A DNA stretch of 64,000 bases from Albifimbria verrucaria (lineage: Eukaryota; Ascomycota; Sordariomycetes; Hypocreales; Stachybotryaceae): contig JAHREC010000011.1 of the NCBI GenBank assembly GCA_020081605.1, positions 3,906,001 to 3,970,000 on the forward strand. The letters run 5' to 3'. Numbering within the stretch: position 1 is the first letter of the stretch; the number at the start of each line of letters is the position of its first letter. The position numbers were made by a program, and so were the translations under genes. This document shows positions 1 to 10,292 of this stretch, one piece after another. The notes under the pieces were generated by a model. The model worked only from the letters and a program-made list of their open reading frames with translations, was not told the DNA's origin and searched no databases.

Positions 1-2559
1 TGCCACGCCGTTGTCGGTCAGCCACGCAGACAGCGACTGCGAAGCTTCTTCTCTGCCTTTTCAGACAGCGAGGTGTTGGGAACCGAACCTTGTGGTCTCA
101 GGTCCGTAGGTTGTACTCGGGTGCTCAACGTAATGCAGCCCAAACGTGGTCGAGTCTGATCCACTGCAGATGCGGTATGCGCCAGCAGGGTAACGATGGT
201 GGCTGCACGAGTAAGAAAAGAGGTGGTGAACTGAGGCGTTCCGTGTTATCAGGAGGAGGCCTCAATTGATTGACGTCTTGGCAGCGAGCAGTGCGCTAGA
301 GGCCCGTGTGTGGTGGTAATTGGATGGGAGGATTGATACGGTAGCAGAATGAAGGGAAGGGGAAAAAGAAAGAAAGGCGACCGATCGTGCGGAAGAAGGG
401 GTGGTCACTAATTGCTGTCGCCAGAATGTTGGCCAAGGTCGGAGAGGATGCGAGGGAAAGCTGGTCAAGCTCCCCAGTCGATGATGAGATGATCCCGCTG
501 CTACTGTACTTGTTAGTCATGTTATGAAAGGTACCCTGTCAAGGTACATCATCCACAGTTGCGCTCCCGCTCATCCGACAGGTACCTCCTAACCTCGTTT
601 CTGGTAGCTCGTCAAAAAGTGAACATGGTGGATGTAGCTTCTGGCAAGGATGGTCCTGCAAAGCCCCCTCCCACTCCCTCCTCCTACATACAGGAGCACA
701 TGCGCGTGCACTTCTAAGCTTCATCCCGCGACCGCTCACGACACCTTCACAGATGTCGACCCGCATTCAAGCCTAAAGCTTCTTTGGGCCTCTAAGAAGT
801 TGCGGCCGACTCGGATATGTTTGGTACCGGTTGCCATTGGCTTCCACCTCTCATACATGCAAGGCCACAAAAACTTGCTCTGCGACACAAAAAAGCCTCC
901 TCTTGTCTATCTGTCCTCCGCTCACGCCGCAGCGAGTCGGAATATCTCACGCCCCTACATCCAAAATTCTCAGCAGCCCGCCCTCAAACTCTTCAAAGTC
1001 CACCTTCCCGTATGCCTTAGCTAACTGCATGGGCCTGGAGCACGACGAATACTAGGATTGGAAGGCTTATTTCTGCTCAAGCGTCTTGGCTCAGGCCCAC
1101 TGCGACACCGAAGCGGTCCCCAAGTCTCCGTCAAGCCATTTGCAACTTGGCTCCTCTTCAAACCAGTTCCAGGTCCCGCCCCAGTCTTCCCACATCAGCC
1201 AAGGAGCCCTGCCCTCTGTATTTTGTGGTGCGCCTGTCCTAGCCTAATAGCCGTCTCCAGTGACACCTGTTTCCGTGCCTCCCGTTTGGCGCTGATGACC
1301 CTCCCCATTGGGAAAGACATCTTGGAAAGGGCCGGGTTGTGTGGCTGTGCTGCGGTAGCGCGTGAGATGGATTCCAACCGGCGCCTACCACACCTGTATC
1401 ACCATGCATTCATTTCCCAAACGAAGGTGACAGCGATGTGTGCCTATAGGGAGGGAGGATTGCCCAGCAGCCGCCCATTTTATTCGTTGAATCGCGCACA
1501 CGTGCCTCGTGCTCTTGAGGAGCTTTGGAGGCGTGTGCCAAGATTGAACCTGCTCCTCCGGCTGTAGCTCTCACAGAATCAGCATCCTCATGTCTTACAA
1601 CTGCACAGATTATGGGTGGAGCGCGAGGTGAAAATTTATCAATCGAGTAGAAGACCTATGACGTTGGAAACCTCACGACTCCTGCGCTATATCTCCTCCG
1701 TCGTCAGTCTCCAACCACTCGAAACAAACCTGTAAGGGGTGAGGGCCTTGCGAGAATCGTCAATCCCGCTTTTTGGTGGGACCCCGTCCCATCCCCTGTT
1801 TTCTGGTTGCTCAATCCGGGTCTCCATTAATTTGCTGCACCATGGTCATTGCAAGAAGCTTAAAAGCCCAGCAGGGGATAAAGAGGGTCCTCTCTCCACT
1901 CGCATCAGCAATAGGCGCATGTCACCGCTTGAATAGCAGCGCAGCCCCAAGCTTTGCCCTTCGAACACCATTTACTGTCTTTACTTGACTGTTCAAAGTC
2001 ATTCACATACGAGACACAGCTGCGGCGTTCTTTCAAACACTGAGGCTACCGTCCTCTCGATGCTCTCTCCTGGATCAACCGTCCTCACCAGCTGGCCGCA
2101 TGCCAAGCAACGCCAAGAATAGCCAAGCAACGTTAATTTCGACGTGGAGAGTGTCGTGCAACCAAAAAGCTTGTCGTTCGAGACATGCAAATCCATCAGC
2201 CTCACTCATTGGACCTTCTTTGACCGATCAACACATCAACAAACAAGAATGAAAATGGCGGTGAAGCGGAATGACGACCACGTGGAGAAAGCTAGAATTT
2301 TAGAATCCTCACTGTCGTGTATCGGACACGACCTCTGCTATTCTGTCTTTAGGTCAAGTGGATGACTTTCCGCCAACAGTCTGCCCGATGAAAAACCACC
2401 CGCATCTTCCTCGGATTCCTGGACTAAACCCCATCAGCACCATGGATTTTTTCTAGGAGAAATCAACGATTCGACAATGACCGTACTACAGCTACCCATC
2501 GCATTCACGCCTCATGCACGCCCCTAATTTGCGTCACGCTCGACTCGGATATACCGACC
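1..2559. other. Intergenic, no gene recognised
   Basis: About 2.5 kb without a convincing gene. Open frames of up to 169 codons exist on both strands, but none has a recognisable motif, a plausible intron structure or fungal codon character. The right end is the 3' flank of the GH81 gene on the minus strand. The left edge may belong to a gene outside the window; nothing seen supports one. Confidence 0.5.
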
Positions 2560-5210
2560 TTATAACTCCCCAATGCTATCAACATCTGGTTAGTATTTGG
2601 GAATCGATTACCGTAGGACCATGCGCCGTCAACTTACCTGCAGCATACGCCATGAACCACGTCAATGAAGCACCGCCATCCAACCAGTTAGGTTGAAACT
2701 CCTTTGAGCTGAAGAATTTCCAGGCTTTCTTCGGCTCTACCGTTGCATAGCTCGCGTAAATGATGCCCTTCCAAGCATTTCCAATCTCATCGATTCGCCC
2801 ATTGCTGAAGTATGTCTCCCATTCCTCCTGCACGAAATCTGGGACACGGACAAATGGCGTCGGCGGTAAAATTGGAATCATATGTATGCCCTGGATTGCT
2901 TCGATGTTAGGGTCAAAGTAAGTTGTGTGATCTATCTTGTTCTCAAACAAGATTCCTGCCACCTTGTTGCCAATGAATTCTTTCGGTTGCACACTATTGT
3001 CTTTCCGATAGAGGTAGTAATGTTGCAGGCTATGAGCGATGACCGCAAGCTGCAAGTTACTTCTACTCGAGGGTCAGTAAATAAAACAAAAGCGACAAGG
3101 CTCTCATACCTTTTCTCCAAGTCGGCATTTCCGGTAACATGTCCCCACATTTTGATAGCATACGCATGCATCATGTCTTCCGAACTAGACTCTTGGTTCT
3201 GTTCCACGTTAATTGACGCTGTACTCATGGGAAGAAGTCACGAGACTTGCCTTGCCATCGAGTGCGGCATAAAGACCATGTGCCCAGCTGTGGCCATGAT
3301 ACCAATCAAAGCTTCGCCACATTGGGAAGTATTTGTCCTTTGAGCTGGGATTTGCAATATCTCGTACCAATGTGTCCACATATGCTCTGTTCTCCTTTAG
3401 CCACCGAGGATCAAGATGGCCAATATAAGCAGCAGCAAGAATGTGGTAGCCATAGTGAAAGTGATGGTCGTTGTAGTACGTGTTTCCAAAATCAACACCG
3501 GCATCACCAGTTGTATATGATGCAGAGGAAACGACGCCTCCCCAGGCACCTACGGTATGTTAGTAACAGTTACTATCTGTGGGTTGGTTTACCATACTCT
3601 CATAGACAAGAGGGTGCCGTTGCTTGTTGAGCGCAAAGGCACTGAACGCAGCCTTCAACTGACTCAGACCAGTCTCGGCCAATCTTTTATCATCAAGCAT
3701 GTCATTGACGACATACAGTAACGCTGCAAACTTTGCCAGGGCCTAGGAAAATTAGCAATGATCAATAAGATCTTGGTCATAACTACCTTTCCACTGAAGT
3801 ACATAGAGTCTAGATTTGACTGCGCAATCATGTTTTGCTCCAGTTCCTTGCGGCAGCTGCCCGGATAGTACTTTTCGCATGATGCGATAGATGGGCCATG
3901 GTTCCTTTTTCAGGATGCCATGGGGCGAAGCCCATTCCAACAGGGAGGCGAGGTTCTACCATGATCCATTCAGATCCAATCACCAGCGTGGCTAAGCCTT
4001 TGGTCGTCGACTGAAGCTCAAGCTTCCTCATCCGTTTCTTCGTTTCCTCCGCGAATGAATCAACGTGATGTGGAAGCGCATACATGTATAGGTGGCCGGA
4101 ACCATGCCCTTCGCGTTGGAACCTGAAGCGATAAGTTCCCTTATCTCCCGTCACAGAACCAGAAAGCTTCATAGTCACCGGATACACACCAGCGCCATCA
4201 TCTAGGATTTCCTCCGATTCTGGAGTACCTGGATCCTTGCAGACTTGGATGATGCCGTGGAAAGGGCTCTTCGCCTCGGCCCGACTGTTACTGAGGACCT
4301 CGAGATCCAGCTCACCACCCTCGGTACTCCAAGCATACAGCCGCCATACAGACCCATCTTCCAAGTTGAAAGTGTACTTGATGACACCTCCTTTCGGATT
4401 CTTGGTGGCTTTTGTCACTGTTTTGAAAAAGACCCCAGATTGAATGAGAGGAACGGAACCATTGTATTGCGCCGTGATATAGGCCATGCCTTGCACAATT
4501 GGAAAGGAGACCGCTGGAGACGTATCTTCATCTTTGCTGAGATAGACTCTGGCAGAGAATGCTGTTATTGCGTCAATTGTCAGAGCCGTATCTTTCCCAA
4601 GTTCTTTGGCAGAGAGAACCATGGATTGGATGCCTATGGGGTTGATGAAATAAGACGAAGCACCACTGAGTTTCTCTTTGCCGAAAACTCGCTGCCTAGC
4701 TTCAACATGAGAGCATGACATGCCCCAACTGCCACTAGCACCTTTGCCTCCTGCCCATGCTATGGAAAAGGGAAAGGTGTAAGTTGGATCATGTTGCTCT
4801 GATAGAAAGAAATTGGAGTAGAATTTGTTAGTTTGGAGAGGTAGTTTTGCAGTTATGCCCTTCCTGGGTACTGGGTGGTCTTTTCGAGTTTCGATCGTAG
4901 CTGGGGGTGGTTTGGTACTGATGGGATCAGCAAAAATATCGTCGGACGCCATGGCCGGGTCGTTATAAGAACCCGAGGCAACCCAATCAGTCATAGTGAT
5001 GGAATTTTCCGAGGTAAAAGTCGAGTTTTGTGCGGGTAGTAATATTGATAGGTCCTCGGATAGTAGAGTCTGGGTAGAAACTGTAGAGGTGGTGTTTGCC
5101 GGTGCGATTGGTCCCGCAGCACTCGCGACAATGCCGACGGCGCCTATGGTATTAATACTAGAGGGAAAATAGCTTTGGTTGTATGGGCCTCTTAAAACTT
5201 CATGCGACAA
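2560..5210 (-). CDS. GH81 endo-1,3-beta-glucanase (start unresolved, one frameshift)
   Basis: Hydrolyses beta-1,3-glucan, probably in cell-wall remodelling or septum and spore separation. The first large exon (to 3787) encodes the GH81 beta-sandwich with MGFAPW near its end. Later exons encode DFGNTYYNDHHFHYGYH, whose Asp is the family general acid, DWYHGHSW, QESSSED with the general-base Glu, and the C-terminal IQGIHMIP and WLDGGAS. Introns are 3743-3786, 3550-3597, 3199-3250 (GC-AG), 3063-3109 and 2586-2637; stop at 2560-2562. One base is missing near 3848, between the AAAA and KELEQNM segments. The 5' end is open: the frame runs up to about 5210 with no in-frame ATG before the ITM stretch, although a hydrophobic IGAVGIVASAAG suggests a signal peptide. 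An unseen first exon or another base error is likely. A minus-strand TATATATAG lies at 5341-5349. Family assignment is very secure; the start is not. Confidence 0.88.
3199..3250 (-). other. GC-AG intron in the GH81 gene
   Basis: The minus strand reads AAG then GCAAGT at the exon end and ends in CAG before AACCAAGAG. Removing these 52 bases gives DGKNQESSSED, matching the family DGKDQESTSED segment that carries the catalytic Glu. An ATTAAC branch-like motif lies inside. GCAAGT after AAG is the usual form of the minor GC-AG donor class. Confidence 0.8.
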
Positions 5211-6354
5211 AGATAAAGGTTTCTTACAACCGGCTGCGGGTTGTGAAGTGCGAAGGTATTGACGGCGGTGGATGGTCCTAATTGGCTGCCGTAAAGCTGC
5301 GATGAGGAACGAGTGATGTGTCTATTCGAAACTACTGGCTCTATATATACTGTGGCAATCGTCAGCAATGAAAGTAAAAAGTAAACTGGATCCGTATCAT
5401 GTTGATGGCGAGGCATTGGGTCTTCCCACAGTGTGGGTTCAAATCCCTGCCAACTTCGAGTTCCGAGAGCCCAGAGAACCAGGTGTAATGAAAATGAAAA
5501 GTGAGGTATGATCGGGGAATATTTGTTTCTTGTGGCCATGTTTGTAATTGTGTGTCACATTGAGGACCCAGACAAGGGCGCTCGTTTTCACCGACCAAGA
5601 CATGTTTGTTCTCACCTTAATGCTGTCTGCAACGCGTCGCAACACTGGGGATCACTTGACGATAGGTTCAAATTCTAGGAAATTGAGTCGAAAGAGAATT
5701 GAGAGGTTAAAAAAATCTGAAAATAAGAGAAGAAGTAGAAAAACGATATCTTGAATTCAGGGCCAATTTTGGGGTGATGCAAGGGTTTCGAGACAGAGGC
5801 TGGATGTCCCTTTGTCGGTGGTTGATACAGTCCAGACGACCATCTGACTTGCCACGGCAGGAGCGTATAGAAGAAGGAAGGCCTCAACACGAAGGCCATT
5901 CACGATGCAGGTTCGCTGTCCTCCGATGTAGCAGCGCAAAGCCAAGAAGGTTGACGTAAGTCAAGGTGGGGAATTATGTGGATATTCGATTTACCAAGGA
6001 TTTTAGACAACTGGCGATGGTTGAGATGCAAATGCATGAGAATAATAGCAATTTCTCAGAAAAGCGACAAAATTTCCCATCATTTCCTTGGATCTGCTAC
6101 TTTCCATTGGTTTTTATGACCAGCCTCTTCTCGATCCCCTTATGAATCGACTTGATTGTCTTCATACTAACAAGGCTTCACATTCATATTTCCATTGAGT
6201 TTACACTACCTCGAGTAAGATCTAGAGACATCCATTTTTTTAAAAAAAAAAATACGGCATGTTATTCAAAGAAAAACCAAAGTTTTGAAGATAACGGACA
6301 TGCAACCGACGGCCCACCTCCATCCTCGCACTCATAACTAGCGCTCCATGGGTA
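5211..6354. other. Intergenic between GH81 and STN1
   Basis: Contains the presumed GH81 promoter and possibly an unrecognised first GH81 exon. Also holds an A-rich run near 6240 and a tRNA-like T-arm sequence at 5447-5459 that does not fold into a tRNA. No other gene is supported. Confidence 0.4.
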
Positions 6355-7249
6355 TCAATAACGCCATAAACAAAGGCATAAGCCAGCCCAGGCAGTTCCA
6401 TTGTGCACTTCATAGTCCCAAAGCATTGTAAGCGCCAACTCCCGAACTCCTCTCGATGATTTCCTTAAATCTACAGTCGCTTTTCCTCGCGACGTTTTCT
6501 TACTGGTCTTCGTGGTTGGCGCGGGCTTCGACGTGTTTCGAGACACGTCACCTTCAGTCACAGCCTTGAGGCGCTTCCTCTTCCTCTCATTCTCTTCGTT
6601 GGAACGCTCAGCTTCCTTTTGACATTTGCGAATATCTTTCCTCCGAAGCACCCATGGCTGGGAGAGGACATCTCGATAAAACGCCGCGCGCTTGTCCCAC
6701 AAGGCGACTTCTTGGGTAGTACTTTTCAAGCAGTTCATTTTCTCGACCAGAACCTGCATCTCATCTCGGAATGAACCTAGTTTTCCTTTGATATCCACTA
6801 CAGATCCAACATCGATATTGGCGTATGGAGAACTTGTCAGTGCCAGGCCGGCGTTCGTAGCCAGTGCCGGCGGTGCTATGTTCTGGCATTGTGTATCTGC
6901 TCCAGCCGCGTTGGCTGTTGGTGAGATGGAAACGACAGCCTCGATGCACGCGCCGCTACTGTCGTCAACTGTGTAGAAGCGTTTGCCAGCTATCTCATCG
7001 ACAGCGACAATTACTCCAACGATCCTAACCCATTTGATGGGTAGGTTTGCATAAAAGTAGAATTTTTCGCCTGAAATTGGTCAGTCTACAAGAGCGAGGA
7101 TGATCAAGCCAGGCTCACTGACCTTCAAAGCCAGCATGTTCATCTAGGCCGTGTATATCTGCTGCACGTAGCAAGCACCAAGTGTTGTGGGTTGGTGCCA
7201 GATGAAAGCAGTAACGAGGATAAATTGTGCCGCTGGATGCACTACTCAT
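6355..7249 (-). CDS. STN1: CST complex subunit Stn1 (telomere-capping OB-fold protein)
   Basis: Stn1 binds telomeric single-stranded DNA with Ten1 (and Cdc13/Ctc1) and protects and completes chromosome ends in the nucleus. Two exons, 7123-7249 and 6355-7070, are joined across a 52-base GTCAGT...CAG intron and encode 280 residues. The N-terminal OB fold is clear: IYPRYCFHLAPTHNTWCLLRAAD, then GFEGEKFYFYANLPIKWVRIVG and FYTVDDSSGACIE, ending around VVDIKGKLGSFRDE. The tail (about 160-280) is basic and lysine/arginine-rich. The ATG at 7249 was chosen because it precedes the conserved IYPRYCF segment; an upstream ATG at -5 hits a stop at once. The frame is intact. The short length fits filamentous-fungal Stn1, which has a reduced C-terminal region compared with yeast. 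Confidence 0.85.
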
Positions 7250-7622
7250 GGCATTTTTAGAGAGTTGATGTAATGGACTACCTTGTGAGAGAAGGCTGGA
7301 AGCTGCGCAGAGACAGCGTTGGCATTACTCTAGTGCATGTATTGTCGACGTTTGCTTTTCGAGACTGTGACGCGTGAAGAATGCCGTTAGTGATTACAGG
7401 CACCAACAAGCCCCCACTAACGTAACGTCCAGCCCCCACCATGGCATCTATTGTCCTTGCAATCATATCACCGTGTAAAACCATCAAATTTCGTGAATAT
7501 AAACCCATATAATTTTATTACAGTACATATTTGGTATTCGTTATCATGATTTACAACTAAGGATAAGTGCTGGTGTCGTATCGTGGTGATATCCTTGGCC
7601 TCCCTACCATCATCGATACACC
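7250..7622. other. Intergenic between STN1 and the J-protein gene
   Basis: About 370 bases holding the STN1 upstream region and the 3' flank of the minus-strand J-protein gene. No gene recognised. Confidence 0.5.
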
Positions 7623-8690
7623 TCAAGTTTCCCTTCTTAGGAACCTAACCCAAGCCAATTGATTTGAGCTCAAGCCTACGCCAGCACCATTGTCGCTTTC
7701 TAGCGCCTTGACCTTTGGGCCGCGAGCTTGAAGCAGATTCTTTGTCGCATCTTTAGCGGACTTTGAGGACTTGAGCTTGGCTGCGGCAGCTTGGAACGCT
7801 TCTTCCGAAGGCTCCTCCTCATCCACGGCTCGCTTCTTGCTCTTCTTCCCCTTTGCGCTGGTAGCCCCATACTTCTCTGCGATGTGATCCAAGAAATTCG
7901 CTGATCGATCCTGTTGCCTCTTCTGGATCAAGGCAGCCAGATCGTCTTCCGAGGATCCCTTGCCTTTCTTGCTCTTCTTGCCGCCAAATAGCTTGTCGTG
8001 AACACCGAGCTCCTTGGCGTACTCTTCGGCTTCGCCAGCTTCTGCCTTTGCAGCCTTGGCCCTAGCCTGTCTCTTTTTCTTCGTTTCCTTTGTATACGCG
8101 GTGAATGCAGGTACGTCCTTCTTTGCAATGGCTTCATCGATGATTTTGCGGAATCGCTCGTCATCGGCGGTCACATCGCTAAGCATTACCGTTTCGTAGA
8201 TCAAGTCCATGTCGCCTTCGCACTGTTCATAGGCGATGAGGAGGTCATCTTTCTCCTCGTCGGAACCCTTATATTTCGCAGCGAATTTCTCGATTGCGTC
8301 GGTAGATACTGCATCCTTGAACTGCTCGCGGTAGTAGTCACTCCAGTTGAATCCTTCTGAATCAACAATCGCTTCACTTGTGGATCCGGTGGTGTCGTAA
8401 CGTTTCCGTCGCGCTGGGTCCGAGAGCACAGCATAGGCGAAAGCAATTGCTTGGAATGCTTCGTGGGCTTCTTCTTTCTTCTCAGGTGATACCTTGTCTG
8501 TAGGATTTGTCGTTAGAACACGAAGCAGCTTCCGAGGGTCGGATATAGACTTGCCTGGATGATTCTTCAAGGCGGCCTTGCGATAGGCCTGCTTGACTTG
8601 ATCTGAGGTCGCATCCTTTTCAATACCAAGGACTGCATAAGGATCAACGGTGGGAGGCTCGTCGTCCAAAATCTCTTCGTGGTCTGACAT
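7623..8690 (-). CDS. DNAJC9-like J-domain protein
   Basis: A J-domain co-chaperone that would stimulate Hsp70 ATPase; the closest known type is nuclear DNAJC9, a histone-linked J protein. The ATG at 8690 starts MSDHEEILDDEPP; the J domain spans about residues 17-85 with HPD at 44-46. The HPD is split by a 57-base intron (8498-8554) with a GC donor; spliced length is 336 residues. After the J domain comes a region with repeated Lys/Ala-rich helices (KKKRQARAKAAKAEAGEAEEYAKE) and basic clusters KKSKKGKG and KGKKSKKRA that could be nuclear signals. The intron is a multiple of three and has no stop, so an unspliced reading frame looks open and would give a false HPG in place of HPD. The frame is otherwise intact. 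It diverges from the deaminase gene 488 bases away. Confidence 0.85.
   Translation of the reverse strand: MSDHEEILDDEPPTVDPYAVLGIEKDATSDQVKQAYRKAALKNHPGKSISDPRKLLRVLTTNPTDKVSPEKKEEAHEAFQAIAFAYAVLSDPARRKRYDTTGSTSEAIVDSEGFNWSDYYREQFKDAVSTDAIEKFAAKYKGSDEEKDDLLIAYEQCEGDMDLIYETVMLSDVTADDERFRKIIDEAIAKKDVPAFTAYTKETKKKRQARAKAAKAEAGEAEEYAKELGVHDKLFGGKKSKKGKGSSEDDLAALIQKRQQDRSANFLDHIAEKYGATSAKGKKSKKRAVDEEEPSEEAFQAAAAKLKSSKSAKDATKNLLQARGPKVKALESDNGAGVGLSSNQLAWVRFLRRET
8498..8554 (-). other. GC-AG intron inside the HPD motif of the J domain
   Basis: The donor is CAG then GCAAGT, the acceptor CTACAG then ACAAGG, and a TTCTAACG branch sequence sits about 20 bases before the acceptor. Splicing converts CCA-G + AC-AAG into Pro-Asp-Lys and so completes His-Pro-Asp. 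Without splicing the motif reads His-Pro-Gly and carries 19 extra residues. Confidence 0.88.
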
Positions 8691-9178
8691 TATGGCGGCT
8701 TTGCATGTGCATGGAAGAAAGACTCTGGAGACGCGTCGTGTAACGCGTCGGACACTGAAGTGGGGCTCAGCTTTAATGGATCGGCTCTCGGAGGCTTCAA
8801 GCACCGACCGATGCCAACAGGGAAGCAAGAGATCCAGACAGACAATACCTGCAAAAGTATTTGTTTCTCGTTTGTTGTGACTATTTACGACATGGCACAT
8901 ATTTTTCTCAAAACAATAGCGCGAAACGATAGTTTGTGTGGGAGTTTTCTGAACAGCCTTGCATGTAATAGAAATCTGATGCATTGCTGCTTTTGCGTTG
9001 ATGCTTTCCTGTTGGGTGTTCTGTTGGCTAGAGGCTGGGTACCTACCTAACAATTTCTGGAGCAACACAGCTCCTCAGATATCAAATACAACTCTGGCAT
9101 GCACCCACCCACATTCTCTCACCACGCAACTAGGAGAATTACTATCGCCCACGCTCACAGTCATTCGCAACCAAAAGC
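8691..9178. promoter_or_regulatory. Shared divergent upstream region (J protein / deaminase)
   Basis: 488 bases separate the start codons of two divergently oriented genes, so it must contain both promoters. No clear TATA box was picked out. Open frames here have no family signal. Confidence 0.4.
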
Positions 9179-9679
9179 ATGGATTCCATAAACGAAGGTG
9201 ACCACAAGGCTGCAATGCAGTTCGCATTGACGTTGGCTGAGAAGTCTCCCCAAAGCCAACAAACTTCCGGGTGGGTGCCATCTTGGTGAGGTTGAAGGAC
9301 AACCATATTTCGGCAAGGGATACACCTTGGAGCTCCTGGGAAACACGCATGCTGAGGAGTGCTGCCTGCTCAAACTTTCCGAGCAGTACAACACAACCGA
9401 GGAACAGCTATTTGAGAAGATAACAGAGCCACACGCTCTGTACACCACTGTCGAGCCCTGCTATAAGCGCCTTAGTGGAAAGCTCCCTGCGTTGAGAGAG
9501 TTATCCGTCAGAAATCCTGGATCAAGAAGGTCTACGTTGGTGTCAAGGAACCGGAGAAGTTCGTCGGTGAGAACCCGGGAAGCAAGACCTTGGAAGAAGC
9601 CGGCATTGAGGTCGTTCACGTCTCAGGCCTCGAATCGGAAATACTCCAGGTTGCAACCGCAGGTCACGTCTCACAGTGA
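9179..9679 (+). CDS. CMP/dCMP-type zinc deaminase (riboflavin-deaminase-like), three frameshifts
   Basis: A small single-domain enzyme of the cytidine/deoxycytidylate deaminase superfamily; fungal relatives are often named riboflavin- or DRAP-deaminase-like, but the substrate is unproven. It starts MDSINEGDHKAAMQFAL at 9179. The zinc site is visible: Cys/His-type motif THAEECC around 9345 with the HAE proton-shuttle Glu, then LYTTVEPCYKRLSG and PCVERV supplying two zinc cysteines. The C-terminal part VYVGVKEPEKFVGEN...GIEVVHVSGLE is typical. Three frame changes fall at a C run (9248-9251), a G run (9317-9319) and a C run (9485-9487). Each is explained by one missing base, after which the gene is exactly 168 codons including the stop at 9677-9679. 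It therefore looks like an intact gene with base errors, although a true pseudogene cannot be excluded from sequence alone. Confidence 0.7.
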
Positions 9680-10292
9680 CCACACGGTCAGCGGATTCTT
9701 GCCTTGCATTGAGTTGGCGGATGACTTCTCCAAACGATCTGCAGGTCGGCCCGGGGATGCGGGGAACATGGCATTCGCCTAAGGGGATGATCAAAATGCA
9801 GGGAGAGCAACATTCAATTGCAACGATCAGCTAGTCTGAAGGGAAGACATGTCTTTAGCTGAAATGTTTCCCCTGTACCATCAAGCTGGAAGTCGGGTGT
9901 AAAATCTCATCCAAAGACGTTGACAAACCTTAGGTGGGGATAATATCCCTTTGGCCGTTTGCGGGGTCGTTACGGAGCAGACTGAACTACTGGGCTTCAA
10001 ACAACATCCCCAGTTTCCCACCGGAATAGCGTGCAAGGATTGCTGCAGAGGACCATCTTCTTGGCGCCCGGATCTCCGCCGGTGTGCCTAGGTCATCGAT
10101 GCTCGCTACCTGGTTGCAAACCTCGTGCCTCTTTCATCTACAGCAAATTGCTACACAACGAGTTTGGATGATCGCATGACGTTCTAGTTTGACTAAGCTA
10201 TCACTTCTCCAAGAACACACATATATATATCGTCCTTTACCATACATTCACACTTGGCATCGCGTCAATTAGAATTCGAAGTACTCGCCAGC
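9680..10292. promoter_or_regulatory. Intergenic with TATA-like box upstream of GH115
   Basis: About 610 bases with no gene. An alternating ACATATATATATCG stretch at 10219-10231 sits some 60 bases before the GH115 start codon and is a plausible TATA element. Confidence 0.4.

Noticed and set aside
1058..1567. Plus-strand 169-codon open frame
   Set aside because: No family signal; length is within chance for GC-balanced DNA.
5380..5465. tRNA gene suggested by GGGTTCAAATCCC
   Set aside because: Only three T-stem pairs form and no matching acceptor, D or anticodon arms could be laid out.
8498..8554. J protein with a natural HPG motif and an insertion
   Set aside because: A GC-AG intron with a good branch site and acceptor restores HPD exactly, which fits the family much better.
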